15,381 nt of DNA from Pelotomaculum sp. UBA3102 (GTDB taxonomy: Bacteria; Bacillota; Desulfotomaculia; Desulfotomaculales; Pelotomaculaceae), in contig DFAQ01000003.1 of NCBI GenBank assembly GCA_002365865.1, positions 25,542 to 40,922 on the forward strand, given 5' to 3'. Below are positions 5,766 through 12,506 of the stretch, one piece after another. Position 1 is the stretch's first letter, and every line of letters starts with the position of its first letter. Below the pieces are notes generated by a model that was not told the DNA's origin, searched no databases, and saw only the letters and a list, made by a program, of their open reading frames with translations. The position numbers and the translations under genes were made by a program.

Positions 5766-7427
5766 TTGCATAACGGTTATGCCAGAGAAAAAGAACTTTA
5801 CGAATATGTATCAACAACCCATTTATTGTGCATCATTATTTCCATCTGCGCTTTTATCGTCAGTGAAAATGTTCCTTTTAAAACCGGGTTTTATCCGTTA
5901 ATGAACTTGAGGGTAATTTTATTTTTATGCCTGCTGGGTTTTGCCGCCGTGTTGTTTTATAACAGCAGGTATTTGCTGTACCAAGAAAATTCGTTGTCAT
6001 TTTTGGTTAATCCCTTATACATGCTGTTCTCTTTAACCGTGGTGGTTATTACCCTTTTTACCGTAAAAGATGCCCTGCCCCAGATCCAAACCCTTCTTTT
6101 ACTCCCGGTGATCATTACCGCCTCAAGCATGGGAAAAAATGCCGGCCTGATCATGGCCGGTATCTGCACCGTATTTTTGCTATCATTCAACCTATTAATA
6201 AAAAACCAGGACCTAACCATAGATTTACTGCAGCATAACCTGGTGCTTTTGAGCGTGATGTACGTTTTAAGCTGGTTTATCGGCGGATTAAGGGACGTAG
6301 AGGCCAAAAGCAGAAAACACCTGCAAAAAGCCCTGTCGGCTCTGAAAGAAGACAATTTAAGGCGGAGAAGCATCGAGGAAGAACTTTACAAGTTGTCACG
6401 CGCCATTGAGCAAGTTCCCAGCATGCTCGTGATTGCGGGTATTGACGGGGTTATTGAATATATTAATAATAAGTACACTGCTGTAACGGGCTATTTGCCG
6501 GAAGAGGTAATCGGTAAGAATATTTTTGATTTCAACCAGCAGTATTCTGCCGGAGAATTCACCGGCGTGCTGGAAATGGTCCGATCGGGCGCGGAATGGC
6601 AGGGAGAAATGCAAAAGAAGAAAAAAAACGGCGAGTTGTATTGGGAGTGGGTTTCTGTTTCACCTTTTCTCAATCCTAAGGGGGTTATTACCAACCTGAT
6701 CATGGTTGCCGAAGATATAACGAAAAACAAAGCAATTGATAAAGAAATGGCCCGTTTGGAACGATTAAACCTGGTCGGGGAAATGGCCGCCGCAATCGGT
6801 CATGAAGTCAGAAACCCCATGACCACAGTGCGCGGTTTTTTGCAAATGCTGGGAAAAAAAGAGGATTGCCGGCAATTCAAAGAGTATTTTGACCTTATGA
6901 TCGCTGAATTGGACCGGGCCAATTCAATTATCACCGAATTTTTAAATATGGCCAAAAACAAGCCGGTTGATAAAAAATTTCAAAATCTTAATGATGTATT
7001 AAAAACCATCTCGCCGCTAATTTTAGCCCACGTGCTGGAAAGCAATAATAAAATTATAATTGAATTAGAAAAAATTCCCGATTTATACCTGGATGATAAA
7101 GAGATAAAGCAGCTGGTATTGAATCTGGTTCGTAACGGTTTGGAAGCCATGTCCGCCAGCGGGAACCTGACCATAAAAACTTTCAGTGACGGCAAAGAAG
7201 TGGTTTTATCCGTCCGGGACGAGGGTGAAGGAATCGCACCGGAAATATTAGATAAATTAGGCACTCCTTTTGTTACCACCAAAGAATACGGTACCGGCTT
7301 GGGGCTGGCGGTCTCTTACAGCATTGCGGCCCGTCACGACGCAAAAATAGATTTCGCTACCGGTTCCCGGGGAACCGACTTCAAGGTTATTTTTAAAGTG
7401 CCTGAAAAACCGGAAGGCGCGGAGTGA
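5766..7427 (+). CDS. Six-helix membrane PAS sensor histidine kinase, Kin (sporulation) type
   Basis: The protein autophosphorylates on a histidine in response to a membrane-sensed signal. Numbered from an in-frame GTG at 5757, membrane segments lie near 22-37, 50-68, 83-103, 107-123, 128-147 and 161-177, then a basic coiled coil (180-215), a PAS domain (about 212-325, with TGYLPEEVIGKN and a PAC-like end VAEDIT), the H box GEMAAAIGHEVRNPMTTVRG with His349, N box NLVRNGLEAM, G1 DEGEGI (488-493) and G2 GTGLGLAV (512-519). TTG at 5766 is the preferred start because GAGGTG (5754-5759) lies six bases before it, giving 553 residues. The H box closely resembles KinA-E enzymes that feed Spo0F/Spo0A. 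No response regulator is adjacent. The six-helix input recalls AgrC, so the upstream peptide is the likely ligand (inference). Confidence 0.93.
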   Translation: MHNGYAREKELYEYVSTTHLLCIIISICAFIVSENVPFKTGFYPLMNLRVILFLCLLGFAAVLFYNSRYLLYQENSLSFLVNPLYMLFSLTVVVITLFTVKDALPQIQTLLLLPVIITASSMGKNAGLIMAGICTVFLLSFNLLIKNQDLTIDLLQHNLVLLSVMYVLSWFIGGLRDVEAKSRKHLQKALSALKEDNLRRRSIEEELYKLSRAIEQVPSMLVIAGIDGVIEYINNKYTAVTGYLPEEVIGKNIFDFNQQYSAGEFTGVLEMVRSGAEWQGEMQKKKKNGELYWEWVSVSPFLNPKGVITNLIMVAEDITKNKAIDKEMARLERLNLVGEMAAAIGHEVRNPMTTVRGFLQMLGKKEDCRQFKEYFDLMIAELDRANSIITEFLNMAKNKPVDKKFQNLNDVLKTISPLILAHVLESNNKIIIELEKIPDLYLDDKEIKQLVLNLVRNGLEAMSASGNLTIKTFSDGKEVVLSVRDEGEGIAPEILDKLGTPFVTTKEYGTGLGLAVSYSIAARHDAKIDFATGSRGTDFKVIFKVPEKPEGAE

Positions 7428-7451
7428 CGCAACTCATAGAAACGGGGTCTC

Positions 7452-7493
7452 CGGCCGGCAGCCTGGAACAAGCTGCCGGCCGTTTTGGCTTTT
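7452..7493 (+). terminator. Terminator after the kinase
   Basis: CGGCCGGCAGC (7452-7462) pairs with GCTGCCGGCCG (7472-7482) over 11 bp with a 9-base loop, followed by TTTTGGCTTTT. It closes the plus-strand autoinducer operon. Confidence 0.85.
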
Positions 7494-7498
7494 AAGTC

Positions 7499-7942
7499 TT
7501 AAATGGCACGGACGTATTCCAGTTCGGCGTCGAAATCCGGGTAAAGATATTGAAAAGTGTTGACCCAATAAGGTTTGGTTTCCGGGTTTTTCACCTTTTC
7601 CCGGCTCAAATCGGCTTGATTCAAGGTGTATAAATGCTGACCCTCTTTCAAAGTCTGCAGTTTGTCCACCAGGTTGCGTTCTTTCATTTTGATCCAGAAA
7701 GGCAGGGCTTTTTTTTGGATATCATTAACCGTTATGGTTTTAAATTTGGGGCGCAGATACTTTAATGCTTTTTGCCCGAAGCCTTTTTTCTTAGGGTTGT
7801 TTCCCACGGTCAAAACCCTTAGATCAAAGTTGTCGCCGTTGATAAACCCGATAATTTTGACCCCGTTATTAAAAACGAAGGCGGTGACAAAACCATTCTT
7901 GTATAAATAATCATATTCAAATATTTTGTACGGCTTAGGCAT
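7499..7942 (-). CDS. GNAT-like acetyltransferase, substrate unknown
   Basis: This 147-residue protein has the core of a GNAT N-acetyltransferase. A strand NNGVKIIGFI (about 25-34) is followed by VLTVGNN and the acetyl-CoA loop NPKKKGFGQKALKYL (49-63), then TITVNDIQKKALPFWIKM (69-86), where the small residue followed by FW fits the family's motif B. The N-terminal half is short, so the assignment rests on the central region. The C-terminal 45 residues (from about residue 103) match nothing I know. The ATG is preceded by AAGGGGG (7951-7957) eight bases away. It stands alone, convergent with the kinase operon and divergent from the small membrane protein at 8100. Confidence 0.7.
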   Translation of the reverse strand: MPKPYKIFEYDYLYKNGFVTAFVFNNGVKIIGFINGDNFDLRVLTVGNNPKKKGFGQKALKYLRPKFKTITVNDIQKKALPFWIKMKERNLVDKLQTLKEGQHLYTLNQADLSREKVKNPETKPYWVNTFQYLYPDFDAELEYVRAI

Positions 7943-8022
7943 AGAATCAACCCCCTTTGCACTAAGGTTTGCTTTTAAGGAAATTACAGGTTATACTTAT
8001 ATATTATTAAAATTTTCTTATT

Positions 8023-8052
8023 TTGGCAAGATGGTAAAATTTAAAATATTCT
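8023..8052 (+). promoter_or_regulatory. Back-to-back promoters with overlapping -35 boxes
   Basis: TTGGCA (8023-8028) with TATTCT (8047-8052) at 18 bases points right, towards the membrane protein gene at 8100. On the other strand TTGCCA (8024-8029) points left towards the acetyltransferase, with TAATAT 17 bases on (8001-8006). The two -35 hexamers share the same TTGGCAA, so only one polymerase could bind at a time. Both -10 elements are weak. Confidence 0.4.
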
Positions 8053-8099
8053 GTAAATTTAATCAAGGAACCTTTTTCATGATGAGAGGGGAAGTTTGA

Positions 8100-8441
8100 A
8101 TGGCATTAATCGTTTCCTTGTTGGTTTACGGTTCCGGGATGATCTCCCTGTTGATTTCCTGGCAGGTGAAGCATGTTGCGCCGGAATTGGGAGCTTTGGC
8201 CAGGTATAACCTGATCATCATTCCCTTGATCTTTTCGGCCAACCTGGCACTGGGAACGGCTTTTGTCCGGGCGCACGTGGTTCTGAAGAATCTTCCTTTT
8301 TTAGTTGCCTTGCAAACCTTTATTTATTACCTGTTTCTGCTTGTTTTTTCCGTGCTGCTGGTAGGGGAGAAGATATCCGTAGCCCGGGCGCTGTTGGGAT
8401 TCAGCCTGATGGTCCTGGGAATCTGGATCTTGAAAAAATAA
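8100..8441 (+). CDS. Small four-helix membrane protein, DMT/EamA-like half
   Basis: The 113-residue product is almost entirely hydrophobic, with about four membrane segments (2-20, 33-52, 64-87, 92-111). The end, LVGEKISVARALLGFSLMVL, is the pattern that closes each half of drug/metabolite transporters, where a glutamate-containing turn is followed by a final helix. It is the size of a small multidrug-resistance-type protein, which would work as a dimer, but it lacks the N-terminal glutamate helix typical of EmrE-like exporters. Substrate unknown. The ribosome binding site GAGAGGGG lies about eight bases before the ATG. Its stop lies six bases from the convergent hepT stop, without room for a separate terminator. 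Confidence 0.75.
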   Translation: MALIVSLLVYGSGMISLLISWQVKHVAPELGALARYNLIIIPLIFSANLALGTAFVRAHVVLKNLPFLVALQTFIYYLFLLVFSVLLVGEKISVARALLGFSLMVLGIWILKK

Positions 8442-8447
8442 AACTGC

Positions 8448-8864
8448 TTAAGCAATGAATGCCAATATGTAACGCTTGAAAGCTTCAAAATCTTCCAGTT
8501 TGGTTTGGATTATTTTATATACCCTGGCTGGATCAATATCCCAGTAGATGTGCACGAGCCGGTTGCGAAAGTGGGCCATATTGACCAGTTCTTCAGCGAA
8601 GTGTTGGGGTAAAACGTTATGTTTACTGAGAATAATGAAAATGTCGGAGTAATCTTGCGGGGCTTCAAAATCATGAGTGGCTATTATATGGTTACCGATA
8701 TTTAACGTGGTTTCAATGACCAGTTGTAAAAATCGTTCAGCACTGCCGTGATTCCGTGGATCTTGGGTAAATTGAGAGAAATTCATATTGCTTAACTGCT
8801 TTAAAATTTCTAAATATTTATTCAGCATCTGCAGTTGTTTCTCAATTTTTTGGTAGTTAACCAC
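8448..8864 (-). CDS. hepT: HepT-like HEPN ribonuclease toxin (DUF86)
   Basis: HepT toxins are HEPN-fold RNases that cleave RNA and stop growth when released from their partner. This 138-residue all-helical protein carries RNRLVHIYW, which contains the catalytic RX4HXY motif as Arg100, His105 and Tyr107. In characterised pairs the motif tyrosine is AMPylated by the MntA partner, silencing the toxin. The start overlaps the last eight bases of the upstream nucleotidyltransferase gene, the usual arrangement of the pair. Length and motif are intact, so it should be active. It lies near a transposase remnant in an accessory stretch. Confidence 0.93.
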   Translation of the reverse strand: MVNYQKIEKQLQMLNKYLEILKQLSNMNFSQFTQDPRNHGSAERFLQLVIETTLNIGNHIIATHDFEAPQDYSDIFIILSKHNVLPQHFAEELVNMAHFRNRLVHIYWDIDPARVYKIIQTKLEDFEAFKRYILAFIA

Positions 8865-9309
8865 CGGGCATCCTTCCTTCCCGTATTCTTTTTAAGAATT
8901 CCTCTTTATATTCCCGGTAAATCGGGAGACAATCAAGGTAATATTTTCGAACGTATTCTTCGAAACTGGACTTTTTTTGATGATCATTGGTAAAGAGCAG
9001 TTTGCCGCAGGTGGCGTGGTATTGAATCGGCAAAGGAGCTTTGTTCAAAACCACCAGGTCTATATTATCCGTATTAAAAATCTTTTCGAGTTTTCCCTGC
9101 AACTTCATTTCGATCTGGAAGGATTCCAGATCCGGCAGCCCTTCAACCAATAAAACCCCGATGTCCACGTCGCTAAGCGGAGTGGGGCGACCGGTGGCAT
9201 GGGAGCCGAAAAAATAGGCGGCGATAACTTCAGGAAAGAGACGGGAGAGCTTTTTTAACCTGGGTAATATTTTGTCCAACTCAATTTGGGACGGTTTTCG
9301 TTGGTTCAT
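8857..9309 (-). CDS. mntA: MntA-type minimal nucleotidyltransferase antitoxin
   Basis: The 150-residue protein carries the nucleotidyltransferase signature GS-X10-DXD as Gly35-Ser36 to Asp47-Val48-Asp49 (FFGSHATGRPTPLSDVDIGV), with a third likely metal-binding Asp at about 84 in DNIDLVVLN. MntA enzymes transfer AMP to a tyrosine of the HepT toxin. It is the first gene of the pair and overlaps hepT by eight bases, so the antitoxin is made first. GCAGGTGA lies about six bases before the ATG. The C-terminal 45 residues are basic and rich in Tyr and Glu. The promoter at 9425-9433 should drive both genes. Confidence 0.93.
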   Translation of the reverse strand: MNQRKPSQIELDKILPRLKKLSRLFPEVIAAYFFGSHATGRPTPLSDVDIGVLLVEGLPDLESFQIEMKLQGKLEKIFNTDNIDLVVLNKAPLPIQYHATCGKLLFTNDHQKKSSFEEYVRKYYLDCLPIYREYKEEFLKRIREGRMPGG

Positions 9310-9402
9310 TTAATTTCACCTGCCTTGCCACCTTTTTCGGTATTATTCGGTTGGTTACAGTTTCCGGGTAAAATTCGACAGGTTTTTGAGCTCCGTCTTT
9401 AT

Positions 9403-9433
9403 GCCGGCAAGAGCCGACGGTTTCATTATACCA
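9403..9433 (-). promoter_or_regulatory. mntA-hepT promoter and possible operator
   Basis: Read on the minus strand, TGGTATAAT (9425-9433 on the plus strand) is a perfect extended -10. No good -35 is visible. Just downstream, near the expected start of transcription, a short inverted repeat CGGC-aaga-GCCG (9405-9416) could bind the toxin-antitoxin complex. The repeat is short and may be chance. From 9434 to 9600 the sequence is AT-rich and I see no gene or clear signal. Confidence 0.5.
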
Positions 9434-9600
9434 CAGTTACAATAAACCTAGTGTCCTAAGAGTGCTTTTGATAGTGGTTATATTAGTTTTAACAACGAAG
9501 GTAAAATAATTATTAGATTTTTTTATGAAAATGTGTAATTAAAAATAAAGCTTGGAAGATGATAGCATTGGTAAAATGGAGCTAACAACTATCTGTTTAG

Positions 9601-10191
9601 CCCCCTAACGAGATAAAACGCAAACACCCCCGCCGGCTGGCCAGGAACCGGGTCATTACGGCCTCCAACCAGCTCTGGAAAACAGATCTTAAATACGGCT
9701 ACATTACCGGGGAAGATAGATTCTTTTTCATAATGCCGATTATTGACGTTTTTGACCGTTGCATTGTTGCTTACCATATCGGGTTATCTTGCGAAGCAAA
9801 GGATGCCGGGATCGCCCTAAAAAGCGCTCTTTTTAAACGCCAGCTCTTCATGGTAGACCAAAAACCAGTCATCAGGTCCGACAACGGGCCGCAGTTTATC
9901 AGTAACCTTTTCGAGGGGACATGCCTGAAACTTGGGGTCGAGCACGAAAGGATCCCCTTTAAAACCCCCAATTTAAACGCCCACATGGAGGCATTTAACG
10001 CTATCTTGGAGGAGGAATGCCTGTCGCGTCATGAGTTTGCCAGCTACGCCGAAGCGTATGCAACAGTTGCCGACTTTATCCGCTCTTACAACGAAAACCG
10101 GATTCATTCAGCGACTAAATACCTACCGCCGCTGGAATGCTATCAACTGCTGAAAAACAACCAGATAGAATTAAAACCAGTCAAAGTTTAA
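9601..10191 (+). pseudogene. IS3-family transposase (OrfB), 5'-truncated
   Basis: The readable frame begins right after a TAG at 9598-9600 and has no start codon for its first 130 bases. It runs RVITASNQLWKTDLKYGYI, then the integrase core IIDVFDRCIVAYHIG, KPVIRSDNGPQFISN and NLNAHMEAFNAILEEEC, and ends with IRSYNENRIHSATKYLPP. These give the DDE triad of IS3-type transposases: Asp in TDLKY, Asp in SDNG and Glu in HMEAF. About the first 100 residues of OrfB and all of OrfA are missing, so it cannot transpose by itself. An in-frame ATG at 9733 exists but would lose the first catalytic Asp. Confidence 0.92.
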
Positions 10192-10311
10192 CATGTTCCT
10201 TGGTGAGCCCTGGAGGTCTTTTGGGCGGCGCCGCCTTCAGATTAAACAATTTTAATGATACTTTAAGAAATATTTAGCAACAAAGACTAATTGTCCATTT
10301 TTAGGGGGTCA
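9601..10311 (+). mobile_element. IS3-family element remnant with right terminal repeat
   Basis: After the transposase stop, 120 bases lead to TGTCCATTTTTAGGGGGTCA (10292-10311), which looks like an intact IS3-type right inverted repeat (its complement begins TGACCCCC). No matching left repeat is present near 9600, where only a partial CCCCCTAA occurs. The left part of the element has therefore been deleted. Confidence 0.75.
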
Positions 10312-10420
10312 ATCCGCTATTGATGTGCTGGTTGTGATATTTTTGGACCTTATTGCCGGGGATGCACAATTCATAGGTAAAGAGGTTATCAGTTAATCTT
10401 TTGATTAATTAGAAAATAGA

Positions 10421-10747
10421 AAAGTAGGAATAATACGCTGTCAACAAACCGAAGATATGTGCCCAGGAAATACAGATTTCAAGGTTGCAAAAGAAGGTAA
10501 GATGGCTTTCGAAAATACTGGTCCAGTAGAAATAGTTGGCTTTGTTTCTTGCGGTGGATGCCCTGGGAAAAGGGCAGTTGCAAGAGCAAAACTTATGGTT
10601 GATAGAGGTGCAGAGGCAATTGTCCTTGCTTCTTGCATTAGCAAGGGAAACCCGATCGGATATCCTTGCCCTAATTATGAAAATATTAAAAATGCTATAA
10701 AAAAGGAACTCGGTACTGAAATAACAATAATAGAATGGACTCATTAA
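10421..10747 (+). CDS. CGGC-domain protein, start codon apparently lost
   Basis: The 96 residues from the ATG at 10457 (MCPGNTDFKVAKEGK, then IVGFVSCGGCPGKRAVARAK and VLASCISKGNPIGYPCP) match the CGGC domain, a small cysteine-rich family of putative metal-binding proteins of unknown role. The CGGC and two further conserved cysteines are present. The family's usual N-terminus (a strand followed by RCQQTED) is readable directly upstream in the same frame, KVGIIRCQQTED (10421-10456). No ATG, GTG or TTG opens it: an in-frame TAA at 10406 is followed by TTA GAA AAT AGA AAA. The internal ATG has no ribosome binding site and would drop the first strand. The gene may therefore be unexpressed. It is AT-rich compared with neighbours and directly follows the IS remnant. 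Confidence 0.75.
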   Translation, partial: KVGIIRCQQTEDMCPGNTDFKVAKEGKMAFENTGPVEIVGFVSCGGCPGKRAVARAKLMVDRGAEAIVLASCISKGNPIGYPCPNYENIKNAIKKELGTEITIIEWTH

Positions 10748-10781
10748 TTAGGTATATTAAAAAATAGGCTTTGGTGGTTTA

Positions 10782-11120
10782 TCATTCATTAATTTCGCTT
10801 AACATAAAAGTATAAACCGCATCGTATTCTTGGTCGCTGAGGCGGGACTGGAAGATACTTTTCAGTTCAGCTTTTTCTTGGGCGGTCAACCCGTCCTGAA
10901 CCATCTTTTTGAATCCCAGCAACTCTGATATTGAAAACTTGGTCCGCAGAAATTTAACGGCGTCTTGCCTGGTTTTAATTTCGGAATAATGTATTTCTTT
11001 CGGCTGTGAATAGTTAAACCGGTAGCTGTCCTGGTTACTGACGCATCCCCGGTAGCTGAAACAAGCTGCCGCAGCCGGAATTAAACACATAATCAGAAAA
11101 AAAATCAAGTGTTTTTTCAT
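10782..11120 (-). CDS. Small putative lipoprotein, function unknown
   Basis: The 112-residue product has a typical export signal (MKKHLIFFLIMCLIPAAAAC) whose end, AAAC, could serve as a lipobox at Cys20. A second cysteine follows at about residue 26. The mature part is soluble, charged and mainly helical, with EIKTRQDAVKFLRTKFSISE and LTAQEKAELKSIFQSRLSDQ as the most structured stretches. I do not recognise a family. GGGAG lies 11 bases before the ATG, a little far. It is a single gene, convergent with the CGGC gene. Upstream (11121-11246) I see no gene. Confidence 0.75.
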   Translation of the reverse strand: MKKHLIFFLIMCLIPAAAACFSYRGCVSNQDSYRFNYSQPKEIHYSEIKTRQDAVKFLRTKFSISELLGFKKMVQDGLTAQEKAELKSIFQSRLSDQEYDAVYTFMLSEINE

Positions 11121-11246
11121 TGTTAATACACTCCCATAAATAAAAAACTTAAAAAAGCTGTATGGTTATTATTCCATGTAATAACCATTATATACCAAGC
11201 TGCTTTACCTTGCCCAACAGCTTTGTTCAGTCTCAGTTTATTCATT

Positions 11247-11294
11247 CGTTAAAGCAAAGACACCTTTGAGCTCAAAGGTGTCTTTGCTTTAACG
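11247..11294. repeat. Perfect 48-bp palindrome, probable bidirectional terminator
   Basis: Bases 11247-11270 are the exact reverse complement of 11271-11294, 24 bp per arm with no spacer and GAGCTC at the centre. It lies 22 bases after the stop of the minus-strand ribbon-helix-helix gene, where a terminator is expected. TCTTTGCTTT in the distal arm gives a partial T tract in either direction. Confidence 0.85.
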
Positions 11295-11316
11295 GTGTAA
11301 AATTCATACAAAAATA

Positions 11317-11508
11317 TCAGTCTTTCTTTCCGTGGTCGTCTTTTTGCGCAGAACTGTTCCCCGGCAGCCGCCCGGCGCGTAATACCGCTTCACGCAGCAG
11401 GAATTCGATCTGCGAATTTACACTGCGGAATTCGTCGGCGGCCCAGCGTTCCAAAGTCCGGTAAAGTTTGGGGTCAATCCGCAAAGGGAAATTTTTTCTG
11501 GCAGTCAT
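11317..11508 (-). CDS. Ribbon-helix-helix (Arc-like) DNA-binding protein
   Basis: This 63-residue protein is one RHH unit: a short strand KNFPLRID (5-12) that would enter the DNA groove, helix 1 PKLYRTLERWAADEF, the turn RSVN, then helix 2 SQIEFLLREAVLRAGRLP and a disordered polar tail. RHH proteins act as dimers on short inverted repeats and are usually repressors. GGAAGG (11515-11520) lies six bases before the ATG. It follows the SPFH gene by 15 bases on the same strand, so the two form an operon. Its target may be the shared regulatory region at 12394-12506 (inference). Confidence 0.88.
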   Translation of the reverse strand: MTARKNFPLRIDPKLYRTLERWAADEFRSVNSQIEFLLREAVLRAGRLPGNSSAQKDDHGKKD

Positions 11509-11523
11509 TAATAACCTTCCAGA

Positions 11524-12363
11524 CTAATAAAGACTTCCGGTGTTAATCACCGGTTGAGCGGCCCGGTCAGAAACAATTGCCACCAGGAGATTGTTAATCA
11601 TCATTACTTTCCGCTCCTCGTCCAGCTCGACAATACCGTTCTGCTGCAGCCGGGCAATGGCCATTTGAGCCATCCCCACGGCTCCTTCCACGATCTTCTG
11701 CCGGGCGGCCAGGATTGCCGCCGCCTGCTGGCGCTGCAACATCGCGCTGGCAATCTCCGTGGCGTATGCCAGGTGGGTCAGGCGCGCTTCTATTACTTTG
11801 GCCCCGGCAAGGGAAAGCCGTTCCTGCAGTTCTCGGGCCAGTTCGCCGGCTACCTCCTCGGCGTTGCCGCGCAGGGAATATCCCTCCAGTTCAAAGGTGT
11901 CATACGGGTACTTGGCGGCAACATGGCGCAGGGCGGTTTCACTCTGGATCTCGACGAACTCTTCGTAGTCGTCAACGTCAAAAACCGCTTTAGCAGAATC
12001 GACAAATTTAAAAACGATTACGGCGGCGATTTCAACGGGGTTTCCTTCCACATCGTTTACTTTGAGGATCTTACTGTTGAAATTGCGGACCCGCAGTGAA
12101 ATCTTGGTCCGGAACGTTACCGGCACTGTGAGCCACAGACCGTTTTCCCGGATACTGCCCACGTAACGCCCGAAAAATGTCAGTACCTTGGCTTCGTTGG
12201 GCTGCACCGTAGTAATACCGCTGCACAGCAATGCCGCGGCAACAATGAAGAAAATCGTGACCATAACAGACACTTGCGCTAAATAGATTGCCGCTCCAAT
12301 TAATAACAGGATTATTAAAATACCCAGAAAACCGTTTAACTTCCATGCTTTGCGCTCGACCAT
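11524..12363 (-). CDS. SPFH/band 7 (prohibitin-flotillin-like) membrane protein
   Basis: SPFH proteins assemble into membrane-anchored rings or scaffolds that organise lipids and proteases. Two hydrophobic segments lie near the N-terminus (GFLGILIILLLIGAAIYL and VMVTIFFIVAAALLCSG), then the SPFH domain from VQPNEAKVLTFFGRYVGS through NDVEGNPVEIAAVIVFKFVD and VEIQSETALRHVAAKYPYDT, then a helical region EVAGELARELQERL and QRQQAAAILAARQKIVEG. ATG at 12361-12363 (MVERKAWKLNG) is chosen over one ten codons upstream because GGGAGG (12372-12377) lies eight bases before it; this gives 279 residues. It is first in an operon with the ribbon-helix-helix gene. No adjacent NfeD-type protease was seen. Confidence 0.92.
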   Translation of the reverse strand: MVERKAWKLNGFLGILIILLLIGAAIYLAQVSVMVTIFFIVAAALLCSGITTVQPNEAKVLTFFGRYVGSIRENGLWLTVPVTFRTKISLRVRNFNSKILKVNDVEGNPVEIAAVIVFKFVDSAKAVFDVDDYEEFVEIQSETALRHVAAKYPYDTFELEGYSLRGNAEEVAGELARELQERLSLAGAKVIEARLTHLAYATEIASAMLQRQQAAAILAARQKIVEGAVGMAQMAIARLQQNGIVELDEERKVMMINNLLVAIVSDRAAQPVINTGSLY

Positions 12364-12405
12364 CCGGCCCGCCTCCCACCTGATTAATTTCATTATGATA
12401 TTGTA

Positions 12406-12434
12406 ATGATATCACTTTGCCGGCCGGTTGTAAA
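12406..12434 (-). promoter_or_regulatory. Promoter of the SPFH-RHH operon
   Basis: On the minus strand TTTACA (complement of 12429-12434) and TATCAT (complement of 12406-12411) are 17 bases apart, each matching five of six consensus positions. Transcription would start about 35 bases before the chosen SPFH start. Confidence 0.7.
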
Positions 12435-12438
12435 TATT

Positions 12439-12477
12439 GTTTATTTATAGAATAAACCCGGGTGCTGATGTTATAAT
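12439..12477 (+). promoter_or_regulatory. fetAB promoter with candidate operator
   Basis: TGTTATAAT (12469-12477) is a perfect extended -10. In place of a good -35 there is an inverted repeat GTTTATT-tatag-AATAAAC (12439-12457). A dimeric regulator bound there would cover the -35 region of fetAB and lie just upstream of the divergent SPFH promoter. Confidence 0.6.
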
Positions 12478-12506
12478 TGTAGCAACGGAAGGAGAAGAGA
12501 TAAGGA

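Noticed and set aside
9595..9608. CCCCCTAA near the transposase start as a left inverted repeat
   Set aside because: It matches only about eight bases of the expected TGACCCCCTAAAAATGGACA and lies inside the coding frame, so an actual left end is unlikely.
10409..10744. Minus-strand frame opposite the CGGC gene
   Set aside because: The plus strand has family motifs; this is antisense shadow.
11554..12099. Plus-strand frame of 181 codons opposite the SPFH gene
   Set aside because: The minus strand encodes a clear SPFH domain with promoter and ribosome binding site; the plus frame has no such support.
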